A stretch of DNA of 12,071 nt, taken from assembly GCA_027075825.1 (NCBI GenBank), contig JALSZZ010000150.1, forward strand, positions 1 to 12,071, read 5' to 3'. Positions 1 to 5,969 of the stretch are shown here, piece after piece. The notes under the pieces are model-generated. The model saw only the letters and a program-made list of their open reading frames with translations, was not told where the DNA came from and did no database searches. The stretch's first letter is position 1, and each line of letters starts with the position of its first letter. The stretch comes from Mariprofundaceae bacterium. GTDB lineage: Bacteria > Pseudomonadota > Zetaproteobacteria > Mariprofundales > Mariprofundaceae. Both the position numbers and the translations under genes were made by a program.

Positions 1-491
1 ATAACCGGAATGCGGATGGTTCGTTCATCCAGGGTGTAGGCCAGGCCGCTTTGTTGCAGTTTTTGTTCATGCTTGCGCGCATATTCCGGAATATAATAGC
101 GGCCAATCGCCAGCTTGTAGCGCTGATCCTGTTTTTGAGGGTCGCACTCAATCCCTCGCCGCCGCCAGGCAAGACATGCCTGTGATGCCGCAGCCAGCGT
201 TGTAAACACTCTGGCATCATCGAAGACAAACAGCGGCACTTCTTCCTTGCGAGTCATCAGTTCAGCCTTCAGGCCATAGCGCTGCAAGCGCCGTCGTAAA
301 TCTTCGACGGCTTCCTTCCAGACCATGCGCTGCGTTACCACGCGCCAGCGGCTGCCATCGTCCTCTTCGGATGGTGGCACATAAATCTCTACGGCGACCG
401 GCGCCACAGGTAGCTGTTCGGGTAACCACGCCAGCCATGCCAGCCAGCATGCCCCGCTGATCAGGGCGATAATCAGCAGGCGGGTGATCAC
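1..491 (-). CDS. SPOR-like membrane-anchored protein (3' end cut by the window)
   Basis: This reading frame stays open from a GTG at 491 to the window edge (163 complete codons). The GTG overlaps the coaX stop as GTGA, which supports the start. Residues 2-22 are hydrophobic (VITRLLIIALISGACWLAWL), suggesting an uncleaved N-terminal membrane anchor. An acidic, proline-bearing linker follows (about 28-46). Two similar alpha/beta half-units then appear: RWRVV with an amphipathic helix (48-75), and YKLAIGRYYIPEYARKHEQ followed by LQQSGL (about 125-150). The second resembles a SPOR fold, in which a beta strand and GxF/Y turn precede a helix with A-x6-L-x3-G. SPOR domains bind denuded septal peptidoglycan, and genes for SPOR proteins are known downstream of birA-coaX in gammaproteobacteria. 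The fold assignment is inference from the pattern. It is translationally coupled to coaX and is probably the last gene of the nadC-birA-coaX operon. Confidence 0.65.
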   Translation of the reverse strand, partial: MITRLLIIALISGACWLAWLAWLPEQLPVAPVAVEIYVPPSEEDDGSRWRVVTQRMVWKEAVEDLRRRLQRYGLKAELMTRKEEVPLFVFDDARVFTTLAAASQACLAWRRRGIECDPQKQDQRYKLAIGRYYIPEYARKHEQKLQQSGLAYTLDERTIRIPV

Positions 492-1279
492 CGTATGTTT
501 TCCGCCTGCCGCGACATCAGCAAATGCAGTCCCTGCAAGGTCAGGTCAGGTACCAGTGCAGTAATTTCCGGCATATCATCCCGGATTCGACGGCTGAGAC
601 CGCCTGTGGCAATCACCGGCGCGCTGGCATAATCATCCACTTGCTGCAACCGTCGCAACAGGCCGCGCAAGCCATCAACCGCAGCCCAGTAGCTGCCCGC
701 CTGCATGCTGCTGACGGTATCGCGGCCAATTAACTGCTGCACTGGTGCGATGGAGACTTCCGGCAGGCGCGCCGCAGAACGGCACAGCGCCGCCAGCGAA
801 ATCTCCATGCCGGGCACAATCAGGCCACCTGCATAGTGCCCCCGGGGGGATACCAGATCAAAGGTTGTGGCGGTGCCGCAGTCCATCACGATGACAGGCG
901 CGCCCCAGCGATGGCGAGCGGCAATAGCGCCAGCCAGGCGATCTGCTCCGACTTCACGCGGGTTTTTGTAATCAATGGCCATGCCGGTTTTGACATCCGG
1001 CGAGCCGAGAAACCATGCCTGACGCTGGCACACGCTATGGCAGGCTTCGCGGATCACCGTATCCAGATGTGGCACCACGCTGGCCACCATAATGCCCCGA
1101 AGCGCCAGCGGCTCGACGCTGGCACGCGAGAACATGCCGATCATTTTCCACGCCAGTTCATCGGCTGTCATGCGCTCACGCGTGGATAAACGCCAGTTAA
1201 AGACCAGTGCATCGTGATGAAACAGGCCAAACTCCATTTGTGTATTGCCAACATCAATACATAGTTCGTGCTCTGTCAT
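488..1279 (-). CDS. coaX: Type III pantothenate kinase (CoaX)
   Basis: The 263-residue product matches CoaX, which phosphorylates pantothenate with ATP as the first step of CoA synthesis in the cytoplasm. It belongs to the ASKHA (acetate and sugar kinase/Hsc70/actin) fold. The N-terminal phosphate-binding strand is CIDVGNT (7-13). The GADR motif at 111-114 carries the expected catalytic Asp113. The second phosphate/pantothenate region is VMDCGTATTFDLV (131-143), followed by YAGGLIVPGM, and a late ATGGLSRRI motif lies near residue 225. The length is usual for the family. Its ATG overlaps the birA stop as ATGA, and its own stop overlaps the GTG of the following gene, so it is an internal operon gene. 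Unlike CoaA (type I), type III kinases are not feedback-inhibited by CoA. Confidence 0.95.
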   Translation of the reverse strand: MTEHELCIDVGNTQMEFGLFHHDALVFNWRLSTRERMTADELAWKMIGMFSRASVEPLALRGIMVASVVPHLDTVIREACHSVCQRQAWFLGSPDVKTGMAIDYKNPREVGADRLAGAIAARHRWGAPVIVMDCGTATTFDLVSPRGHYAGGLIVPGMEISLAALCRSAARLPEVSIAPVQQLIGRDTVSSMQAGSYWAAVDGLRGLLRRLQQVDDYASAPVIATGGLSRRIRDDMPEITALVPDLTLQGLHLLMSRQAENIR

Positions 1280-2037
1280 TTCTGCTCAACCTCTCCGCTG
1301 GTGATGCGCTCCAATCGTCCCTGACATCGCAATAGCAAAGCGCCGGTGGTATCCACGCCTTCAGCAATGCCCTGAAGTGTATGATGATTCTGCGTCACCA
1401 TCAGGGGTTTTCCCCGATGTGCAAAGCCTCCCATCCAGGCAGACTGAACAGCGGCAAAGCCGTGTTGCTGCCAACGCTGGTACCAGTATTGCAGATACGG
1501 CAGTAAACGCTGTAACCATTGCGCTGCCGTATCTGCCGTTGTCAGTTCCTGTTGCAGGCAGGTGGCGGGCCGCCTTAAATCATCTGGCCAGCCTGTGGTC
1601 GGTGGACGAATATTCAGGCCAATACCCAGCACCACGGCGGGCTGCCCCTCAATCATCTGGCTTTCTGCCAGAATACCACACAGTTTGGCTTCGCCAACCA
1701 GAATATCATTTGGCCATTTGATACGTGCCGTCGGCAGCCACGGCCATAAGGTTTGCTGTACGGCCACGGCGGCAACCAGCGATAACGTGGCAAGCTGCGA
1801 GCGGTGCGCATCAGGGCGCAGCAGGATACTACAGGCCAGCCCGCCTTCAGGCATCAGCCATTGACGACCAAGTCTGCCGCGTCCGGCCTGCTGGCGTTCA
1901 GCCATAACGGTTATGCCTTCAGCCAGCGATGGCTGTTGTTGCAGCATGCGCCAGAGCAGGCTGTTGGTGGAATCAGTGTCAGCCACCCGGATCAGCGGCT
2001 GGCCGAACAAGCCCTCAGGCGGCCCTGGCATGTTCAA
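1276..2037 (-). CDS. birA: Biotin--[acetyl-CoA-carboxylase] ligase, monofunctional (BirA)
   Basis: This 253-residue protein activates biotin to biotinyl-AMP and transfers it to the biotin carboxyl carrier protein of acetyl-CoA carboxylase. Visible family motifs are DSTN (22-25), the biotinyl-AMP loop GRGRLGRQW (52-60), KWPND (107-111) and KLCGILAE (118-125), then VVLGIGLNI. A small C-terminal domain follows. No helix-turn-helix precedes the catalytic domain, so this is a group I enzyme without the DNA-binding repressor function of the E. coli protein. The start lies 23 bp inside nadC. A second Met two codons later (2031) is equally possible. It is coupled downstream to coaX by an ATGA overlap. 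Confidence 0.95.
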   Translation of the reverse strand: MNMPGPPEGLFGQPLIRVADTDSTNSLLWRMLQQQPSLAEGITVMAERQQAGRGRLGRQWLMPEGGLACSILLRPDAHRSQLATLSLVAAVAVQQTLWPWLPTARIKWPNDILVGEAKLCGILAESQMIEGQPAVVLGIGLNIRPPTTGWPDDLRRPATCLQQELTTADTAAQWLQRLLPYLQYWYQRWQQHGFAAVQSAWMGGFAHRGKPLMVTQNHHTLQGIAEGVDTTGALLLRCQGRLERITSGEVEQK

Positions 2038-2851
2038 TCAATAATGACAGATCCAGTGCAGGCGCAGAATGCGTGATCGCCCCGACAGCCAGCCGGTCAA
2101 CGCCTGTGGCGGCATAAGCAGCAGCGGTCTGATGACTGATATTGCCGGAGGCTTCCAGCAAGATGGATGGTGGCACCATGGCCCGCGCTTTTGCTACTGT
2201 TGCCACATCCATATTATCCAGCAATATCATATCTGGCGCAACTGCAACAGCTTCCTCTACCTGCGCCAGGGTTTCGCATTCCACCTCGATAAACAGCTCA
2301 TGACCGGCAGCGTAACAGGCATGCACAGCATCGGTGATACTGCCACAGGCAGCGATATGATTTTCCTTGATCAGCACGGCCTGGGCAAGATCCATGCGGT
2401 GATTCACGCCACCACCATGCAGCACGGCCTGTTTTTCCAGATGGCGTAGCCCCGGTGTTGTTTTACGGGTATCCGTGATGCAGCAATCCGTATCTGCAAT
2501 CAGCCTGACTAATTGCCAGGTGGCCGTTGCAATACCGGATAAACGCTGAAGAAAATTCAGCGCTGTGCGTTCTGCCGCCAGCAGGCTGCGGGTGCTGCCT
2601 GACACCAGCATCACAAGATCGCCTGCCTGAACATGATCACCATCATCTTTCAGGCATTGCACATCCAGCCTGTGGTCATGCAAGGCAAAGCAACGGGCGG
2701 CAACCGCTATGCCGGAAAGCACACCTTCGGCTTTGACATACAGACGAGCCGTGGCACTGCTACCTTCATCCACACAGGCCAGCGCCGTAACATCCTGAGC
2801 AGCCATATCTTCCTGAAGACTCTGGCGAATTAATGTATCCAGTTGTTCCAT
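2015..2851 (-). CDS. nadC: Nicotinate-nucleotide pyrophosphorylase, carboxylating (quinolinate phosphoribosyltransferase)
   Basis: The 278-residue product converts quinolinate and PRPP to nicotinate mononucleotide, pyrophosphate and CO2 in de novo NAD synthesis. The N terminus has the family pattern LIRQSLQED..DVTALA. Substrate-binding segments follow: ERTALNFLQRLSGIAT (94-109), TDTRKTTPGLR (126-136), GGGVNHR (146-152) and KENH (162-165). Then come EVE (189-191), LLDNM near 210, EASGNI (233-238) and the C-terminal phosphate loop GVDRLAVGAITHS. The length is normal. An in-frame TAG lies four codons upstream of the ATG, so the start is well fixed. No convincing Shine-Dalgarno sequence precedes it, and a repeat-bounded element ends only 12 bp upstream (see 2864-3024). 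It is the first gene of the tightly packed minus-strand group nadC-birA-coaX-SPOR. Confidence 0.95.
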   Translation of the reverse strand: MEQLDTLIRQSLQEDMAAQDVTALACVDEGSSATARLYVKAEGVLSGIAVAARCFALHDHRLDVQCLKDDGDHVQAGDLVMLVSGSTRSLLAAERTALNFLQRLSGIATATWQLVRLIADTDCCITDTRKTTPGLRHLEKQAVLHGGGVNHRMDLAQAVLIKENHIAACGSITDAVHACYAAGHELFIEVECETLAQVEEAVAVAPDMILLDNMDVATVAKARAMVPPSILLEASGNISHQTAAAYAATGVDRLAVGAITHSAPALDLSLLIEHARAA

Positions 2852-2863
2852 GGGCGAAGGCTA

Positions 2864-2885
2864 GGAGTCTGTCGGACTTTGGCAA
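2864..2885 (+). repeat. Left terminal inverted repeat of the MITE-like element
   Basis: Its 22 bases match 3003-3024 perfectly in inverted orientation. The match to the third copy at 4008-4038 extends further inward, to 2894 (28 of 31 positions by my count). The inner part of this end is therefore conserved between two separate copies. Confidence 0.85.
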
Positions 2886-3002
2886 TCGTCACGAGAAATA
2901 GCGGGATTGAGGCAAATATACGACCTGTTGGCGGTGAATAGCAGCACCATTTAACAAAAACAGGGCGAAAATTTGGCCAATATCCGCTTTTTCACAGTAG
3001 AT

Positions 3003-3024
3003 TTGCCAAAGTCCGACAGACTCC
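3003..3024 (-). repeat. Right terminal inverted repeat of the MITE-like element
   Basis: This is the perfect inverted partner of 2864-2885. Inward of the 22 bp the two ends diverge, as expected for distinct left and right ends of a transposable element. Confidence 0.85.
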
Positions 3025-3026
3025 CA

Positions 3027-3044
3027 GGCATGTGTTGACATGCC
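3027..3044. other. Hairpin downstream of pilZ
   Basis: GGCATGT (3027-3033) and ACATGCC (3038-3044) form a perfect 7-bp stem with a 4-nt loop, 20 bp beyond the pilZ stop. No T-run follows on the minus strand, so it is not a standard intrinsic terminator. It could stabilise the mRNA end or weakly pause transcription. Confidence 0.4.
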
Positions 3045-3063
3045 AGTCCATGCCGCTGCCGGC

Positions 3064-3408
3064 TTACATAAGCTCATCCAGATCAAGATCCAGAAGATCA
3101 TTCAGATAAGCGCCAATCGTCATACGCCCCTGCTCAGGGCTATCGTGCTCCAGCCAGACCAGGGTGGCTGAAATTTCCACCGGCTCCTGCCCGCCATTAT
3201 CCGGAATGTAAAGAATGACCTCCAGGTGCTGGCCCGAGGCAAGCGTTGTGTCGGTATTCAGCGCCATGCGAAACCCGGCATCAGAAATATCGAGAATCCT
3301 GCCTTCCAGCACAGATTCATCTTCCTGCCCGGAATTGGCAATAATCCGTGCCGGAAAATCCACATCAAGACGTAAAAACCTGCGTTGCTCATGCATATCA
3401 AAAAACAT
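3064..3408 (-). CDS. PilZ domain protein (predicted cyclic-di-GMP receptor)
   Basis: A 114-residue single-domain protein. It carries both halves of the c-di-GMP binding signature: RRFLR (9-13, the RxxxR motif) near the N terminus, and DISDAG (40-45, the D/N-x-S-x-x-G motif) at the start of the beta-barrel. The length and the segment ending IGAYLNDL fit a stand-alone PilZ domain. Such proteins usually bind c-di-GMP and act on motility, type IV pili or polysaccharide machinery through a partner. No partner is adjacent, so the target is unknown. The start ATG at 3408 is preceded by a purine-rich GGGGAA. The alternative Met5 would keep both motifs. The gene reads away from the putative origin region at 3590-3820. 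Confidence 0.88.
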   Translation of the reverse strand: MFFDMHEQRRFLRLDVDFPARIIANSGQEDESVLEGRILDISDAGFRMALNTDTTLASGQHLEVILYIPDNGGQEPVEISATLVWLEHDSPEQGRMTIGAYLNDLLDLDLDELM

Positions 3409-3650
3409 GGTGCGTTCCCCTGCCCCTCAAGCTTTTCGCCGACGAAGCTATGCCCTCACTGCTGAACTGCAACAGCCTCTGACAAAACGCTGGTACTGGG
3501 AAGGTCACGGATGTCTCAATCATGTGCGCTACTACATATAGTGGCTGGTAAATGCTGCAGGCACAGGCTATGTAGTCAGCCGATGTCATGAAGTTATCCA
3601 GTTTTGTCCAATCAGTGAAAACACTATTTCTCTTATCATCCTGAAATCCA

Positions 3651-3720
3651 TGCGTTTATTTCTGTTTATTATGTAATACATTGATAAAAAAGAATATTTT
3701 ATGAATGACTATTTTTTAGG
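3651..3720. other. AT-rich stretch, possible DNA unwinding element
   Basis: About 80% A/T by hand count, against a G+C-richer surround. It contains A and T runs (3685-3692, 3711-3718) and two GTTTATT units with a 10-bp period. It lies 50 bp to one side of the DnaA-box cluster, the usual arrangement for a DUE. Confidence 0.5.
3674..3686 (-). promoter_or_regulatory. IHF-binding-site match
   Basis: The plus strand reads TAATACATTGATA. Its complement TATCAATGTATTA fits the consensus WATCARNNNNTTR at every fixed position. It lies inside the AT-rich stretch, between that DNA and the DnaA boxes. IHF bends oriC in enterics. A chance match is possible in AT-rich DNA. Confidence 0.45.
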
Positions 3721-3733
3721 CATTGGCTCAGGG

Positions 3734-3748
3734 AAGCAGTAACTGCTT
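3734..3748. promoter_or_regulatory. 15-bp perfect dyad within the origin candidate
   Basis: AAGCAGT and ACTGCTT flank a single central base. A one-base loop makes a hairpin unlikely, so a dimeric DNA-binding protein is the more natural reader. It lies between the AT-rich stretch and the DnaA boxes. The binding protein is unknown. Confidence 0.4.
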
Positions 3749-3770
3749 TTATGACAACAGCTTTTTCATG

Positions 3771-3817
3771 TTATTCACAGAGTTTTCCACAGCCTTGTCC
3801 ACAATCACTGTGGAAAA
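3771..3817. promoter_or_regulatory. Cluster of four DnaA-box-like 9-mers
   Basis: The boxes are TTATTCACA (3771), TTTTCCACA (3783), TTGTCCACA (3795) and the reverse complement of TTTTCCACA (3809-3817). Starts of the three direct boxes are 12 bp apart. The second and fourth boxes lie in a perfect 11-bp inverted repeat (3782-3792 with 3808-3818, GTTTTCCACAG). Four related 9-mers in 47 bp is far from a chance scatter. Confidence 0.65.
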
Positions 3818-3868
3818 CTCACAGGGAGATGTTGCGTTGTCAGCCACAGCCAGCAATAACACGCACAT

Positions 3869-3885
3869 GGCCGTGAACCGAACGC
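3869..3885 (+). repeat. Imperfect 17-bp direct repeat, copy 1
   Basis: GGCCGTGAACCGAACGC matches 3944-3960 (GGCTGTGAACCGATCGC) at 15 of 17 positions, 75 bp apart. It is possibly the remnant of a duplicated or REP-like unit. Function unknown. Confidence 0.4.
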
Positions 3886-3943
3886 TGTTTTTGCTATGAC
3901 GGGTGATCAGTGGCATTCACACGCACCGCCGGAGCACCCTTCG

Positions 3944-3960
3944 GGCTGTGAACCGATCGC
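3944..3960 (+). repeat. Imperfect 17-bp direct repeat, copy 2
   Basis: Partner of 3869-3885. It lies just after a short GC-rich segment (GGAGCACCCTTCGGGCT) that could form a weak hairpin with a TTCG loop. Confidence 0.4.
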
Positions 3961-3983
3961 GCACCACGGGATGATTCCCAATG

Positions 3984-4005
3984 CAGGAGCGGTCTCCAGA
4001 CCGCG
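3984..4005 (+). repeat. REP-like palindromic repeat
   Basis: A GCAGGAGC-type head leads into a perfect 7-bp stem, GCGGTCT/AGACCGC (3989-3995 and 3998-4004), with a 2-nt centre. This head-plus-palindrome plan is typical of proteobacterial REP sequences mobilised by RAYT transposases. Only one copy is visible, so repeat status rests on form alone. Confidence 0.5.
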
Positions 4006-4007
4006 AA

Positions 4008-4038
4008 TCGTGACGATTGCCAAAGTTCGACAGTCCCC
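4008..4038 (-). repeat. Solitary diverged end of the MITE family
   Basis: On the minus strand this reads as GGGGACTGTCG followed by AACTTTGGCAATCGTCACGA. It agrees with 2864-2894 at 28 of 31 positions. No partner end is visible nearby, so it is a remnant of a deleted or interrupted copy. It lies 3 bp from the REP-like palindrome. Its inner edge forms the 13-bp dyad AATCGTGACGATT (4006-4018). Confidence 0.65.
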
Positions 4039-4065
4039 GGGGAAGTAACGTTTCTGGTCGCACCC

Positions 4066-4090
4066 ATTTGCAAGTCATGGCATTGCAAAT
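4066..4090. promoter_or_regulatory. 8-bp inverted repeat upstream of rpiA
   Basis: ATTTGCAA (4066-4073) and TTGCAAAT (4083-4090) are separated by 9 bp, about 150 bp before the rpiA start. AT-rich half-sites one and a half to two turns apart suggest an operator for a dimeric regulator. The regulator is unknown and no promoter has been firmly placed beside it. Confidence 0.35.
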
Positions 4091-4223
4091 AGACTGGCCT
4101 GTGTTGATATTTCAGATTCACAACGCTGCTTTTTCACCCTGCGCCTGTTCTGCCCTTGCGTAACAAGCGTTTTCCATACAGCAGAACGCAAAATAAGGGG
4201 AACGATTGAGCAGCCATAAAAAC

Positions 4224-4228
4224 GGAGG
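4224..4228 (+). promoter_or_regulatory. Ribosome binding site of rpiA
   Basis: GGAGG lies 9 nt before the ATG at 4238. It is one of the strongest Shine-Dalgarno sequences in the window and fixes the rpiA start. Confidence 0.8.
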
Positions 4229-4237
4229 GAACAGATC

Positions 4238-4915
4238 ATGACTCAGGACGAATTAAAAACCAGGGTGGCTGAAGCGGCGCTGGAATATGTGCAGGCAGGC
4301 ACCATCATCGGCGTGGGCACAGGCTCAACGGCCAACAAATTTATTGATGCGCTGGCCAGTATGAAAGACAGTATCAGGGGCACGGTGGCCAGCTCGGAGG
4401 CAACGGCAGAGCGTCTGCGTTCGCATGGTATCCCGGTGTTTGATCTGAATGATGCACTGGAGGACGTTCCACAGTTGTCGGTGTATATTGACGGTGCGGA
4501 CGAATTCGATGGTGAGAATAATCTGACCAAAGGTGGTGGCGGCGCACTGACGCGGGAAAAAATTGTTGCCTGTGCTTCGGCGCGATTTATCTGCATTGTT
4601 GATCAGAGCAAGCAGGTGGAGCATCTGGGCGCTTTTCCCTTGCCGATTGAAGTGATTCCCATGGCTCGCGCTTATGTTGCCGGTATTGTCCGCGAACTGG
4701 GGGGCGATCCTGTACTGCGCGAAGGCTTTACCACCGACAATGGCAATATTATCCTGGATGTGCATGGCTTGCGCATCACCGAGCCGGATTTGCTGGAAGA
4801 ACGCCTGAATCATGTGCCAGGCGTGGTGACGTGCGGAATTTTCTCGCGCTTTAGTCATAAGGGCGATGTGGTACTCATGGGTACCCCGGACGGCGTGGAA
4901 CGCATTGAAGCCTGA
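4238..4915 (+). CDS. rpiA: Ribose-5-phosphate isomerase A
   Basis: This 225-residue enzyme interconverts ribose 5-phosphate and ribulose 5-phosphate in the non-oxidative pentose phosphate pathway. It has the family's glycine-rich phosphate loop [11 protein letters not shown] (26-36), SSEATAERL (52-60) and YIDGADEFD (83-91). The active-site set is [13 protein letters not shown] (96-108). Asp85, Asp88, Lys98 and Glu107 correspond by pattern to Asp81, Asp84, Lys94 and Glu103 of E. coli Rpi[12 protein letters not shown] and [10 protein letters not shown] follow as expected. The length is normal. It is the first gene to the right of the large non-coding region and probably heads a transcript with queA, whose likely start lies inside its 3' end. 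Confidence 0.96.
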   Translation: MTQDELKTRVAEAALEYVQAGTIIGVGTGSTANKFIDALASMKDSIRGTVASSEATAERLRSHGIPVFDLNDALEDVPQLSVYIDGADEFDGENNLTKGGGGALTREKIVACASARFICIVDQSKQVEHLGAFPLPIEVIPMARAYVAGIVRELGGDPVLREGFTTDNGNIILDVHGLRITEPDLLEERLNHVPGVVTCGIFSRFSHKGDVVLMGTPDGVERIEA

Positions 4916-5966
4916 ACTTCAGCTGTCGTACTATGATTTTGAGCTGCCGGAATCATTGATTGCCCGGCAGCCATTGCCGCAGCGGGATGCTTCGCGGCTG
5001 TTGCAGGTGCATGGCGAGCAATTATTTGATCGCTGCATGCGGGATTTGCCTGCACTGGTCAGAACGGGTGACCTCTGGGTGTTGAACAATACCCGGGTGA
5101 TTCCCGCCCGACTGCGTGGACGTAAAGCCAGTGGTGGACGTGTTGAACTGCTGCTGCTGGAGGAAACGGAAACCGAAGATGTGTGGCTGGCCTGGGGGAA
5201 GGCCAACAAGCCTGTCAATGTCGGTACATGGATTCATATCGCTGAGGGCTTTGAGGCTGAGGTGCTTGCCAGAGAAGGACGAACCCTGCGGCTGCACCTG
5301 CATGCTGACGATGTCGCTGCTGCTATTGAGCAGCATGGTCGCATGCCGCTGCCACCTTATATGCAACGCGACGATACAGCAGAGGATCAAGAGCGTTACC
5401 AAACGGTGTTTGCCCGCCATGCCGGCGCTGTTGCTGCGCCGACGGCGGGCCTGCATTTAACCGAGGCGCTGATGCAGGCCATGCGGCAGGCGGGAGCGAG
5501 TTTTACTGAAGTTACCCTGCATGTCGGGCCGGGCACGTTTCAGCCGGTGAATGTCGATCATATTCCTGAACACCGTATGCATGAGGAAGTCTGGCACGTC
5601 GATGCGCAAACAGCAGATTGCATCAATCAGGCCCGGCAACAGGGGCGGCGTATTGTTGCCGTTGGCACCACCAGCCTGCGTTGCCTGGAGTCTGCGGCGA
5701 TCACCACGAACGATGGTGTTCGCTTGCAGGCAGGCAGTGGGCGCAGTCGGCTGTTTATTTATCCGGGCTACGAATTTCGCCTGGTGGATGCCTTGCTGAC
5801 CAATTTTCACCTGCCTCGCTCCACCTTGCTGATGTTGGTAGCAGCGCTGATTGGTGGCGAACGGGTGCATGCTGCCTACGCTCACGCCATTGCCCGGCAG
5901 TACCGTTTTTTCTCCTATGGCGATGCCATGTTTTGCCAGCGAACAACAGCTTCCGTTGATCATTAA
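4905..5966 (+). CDS. queA: S-adenosylmethionine:tRNA ribosyltransferase-isomerase (QueA)
   Basis: QueA transfers and isomerises the ribosyl group of SAM onto preQ1-modified tRNA to give epoxyqueuosine in GUN-anticodon tRNAs. Motifs in order are [88 protein letters not shown] and [11 protein letters not shown]. An upstream in-frame ATG at 4866 would add 13 residues read out of frame from rpiA that family members lack. I prefer the TTG at 4905 (353 residues, close to the usual 350-356), which overlaps rpiA by 11 bp. A CTG at 4923 is a weaker choice. The Shine-Dalgarno sequence is poor, consistent with translational coupling to rpiA. Confidence 0.93.
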   Translation: MKPELQLSYYDFELPESLIARQPLPQRDASRLLQVHGEQLFDRCMRDLPALVRTGDLWVLNNTRVIPARLRGRKASGGRVELLLLEETETEDVWLAWGKANKPVNVGTWIHIAEGFEAEVLAREGRTLRLHLHADDVAAAIEQHGRMPLPPYMQRDDTAEDQERYQTVFARHAGAVAAPTAGLHLTEALMQAMRQAGASFTEVTLHVGPGTFQPVNVDHIPEHRMHEEVWHVDAQTADCINQARQQGRRIVAVGTTSLRCLESAAITTNDGVRLQAGSGRSRLFIYPGYEFRLVDALLTNFHLPRSTLLMLVAALIGGERVHAAYAHAIARQYRFFSYGDAMFCQRTTASVDH

Positions 5967-5969
5967 CCT

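Larger units (their letters stand above)
2864..3024. mobile_element. MITE-like element bounded by a perfect 22-bp inverted repeat
   Basis: The 22 bases at 2864-2885, beginning GGAGTCTGTCGGACTTTGGC, are the exact reverse complement of 3003-3024, giving a 161-bp unit. The interior has no plausible coding region, so this would be a non-autonomous element or a deletion derivative of an insertion sequence. Flanking bases are CTAG (2861-2864) and CCAG (3024-3027), overlapping the outermost base of each repeat. They could be a 4-bp target duplication with one mismatch if the true end is GAGTCTG. The CTAG-like site and the GAG-type end recall IS5-family elements, but this is inference. A diverged third copy of the end lies at 4008-4038. 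The element sits between pilZ and nadC. Confidence 0.7.
3594..3818. other. Candidate chromosomal replication origin (oriC)
   Basis: The region combines features expected of a bacterial oriC. First, an AT-rich stretch at 3651-3720 has 56 of 70 A/T by my count and two GTTTATT units 10 bp apart (3654, 3664). Second, a match to the IHF consensus lies at 3674-3686. Third, DnaA-box-like 9-mers occur at 3771-3779 (TTATTCACA, a full match to TTATNCACA), 3783-3791 (TTTTCCACA), 3795-3803 (TTGTCCACA) and, inverted, 3809-3817. Weaker matches lie at 3594-3602 and 3604-3612. The first three strong boxes start exactly 12 bp apart. Gene polarity diverges from this point in both directions. Neither dnaA nor gidA/mnmG is in view, so the assignment rests on sequence motifs and polarity. 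A DnaA-controlled regulatory or titration site is the main alternative. Confidence 0.6.
3409..4237. other. Large non-coding region between divergent gene sets
   Basis: I see no credible gene in these 829 bp. Short open frames here lack family resemblance and good initiation signals. The region holds the candidate replication origin (about 3594-3818), an imperfect 17-bp direct repeat, a REP-like palindrome, a lone diverged transposon end, an inverted repeat at 4066-4090, and the leader of rpiA. All genes to the left read leftward and all genes to the right read rightward. Confidence 0.85.

Noticed and set aside
262..450. 62-codon minus-strand frame at the left edge
   Set aside because: It is out of frame with the longer GTG-initiated SPOR-like gene that covers the same bases and is coupled to coaX.
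836..1189. 117-codon plus-strand frame opposite coaX
   Set aside because: It lies entirely antisense to a well-supported gene and has no recognisable motif, so it is a shadow frame.
3003..3044. Standard rho-independent terminator for pilZ
   Set aside because: The 3027-3044 hairpin has no T-run on the minus strand, and the 22-bp repeat arms are 117 bp apart.
2889..3101. 70-codon minus-strand frame across the MITE-like element
   Set aside because: It begins inside the end of pilZ, runs through the repeat and ends within the element. It shows no transposase motif and is most simply explained as chance.
3398..3589. 63-codon minus-strand frame upstream of pilZ
   Set aside because: It overlaps the pilZ start, has no family resemblance and no clear ribosome binding site. 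It lies in what is probably the pilZ leader.
3594..3818. Plasmid or phage replication origin
   Set aside because: Flanking genes are all core chromosomal housekeeping genes. There is no rep gene, partition gene or iteron array other than the DnaA-like boxes.
4066..4090. Riboswitch or attenuator in the rpiA leader
   Set aside because: Only a simple 8-bp inverted repeat is present, without conserved aptamer elements, a leader peptide or a terminator next to it.
3894..4121. 75-codon minus-strand frame in the large non-coding region
   Set aside because: It crosses the REP-like palindrome and the transposon end, with no recognisable domain or initiation signal.
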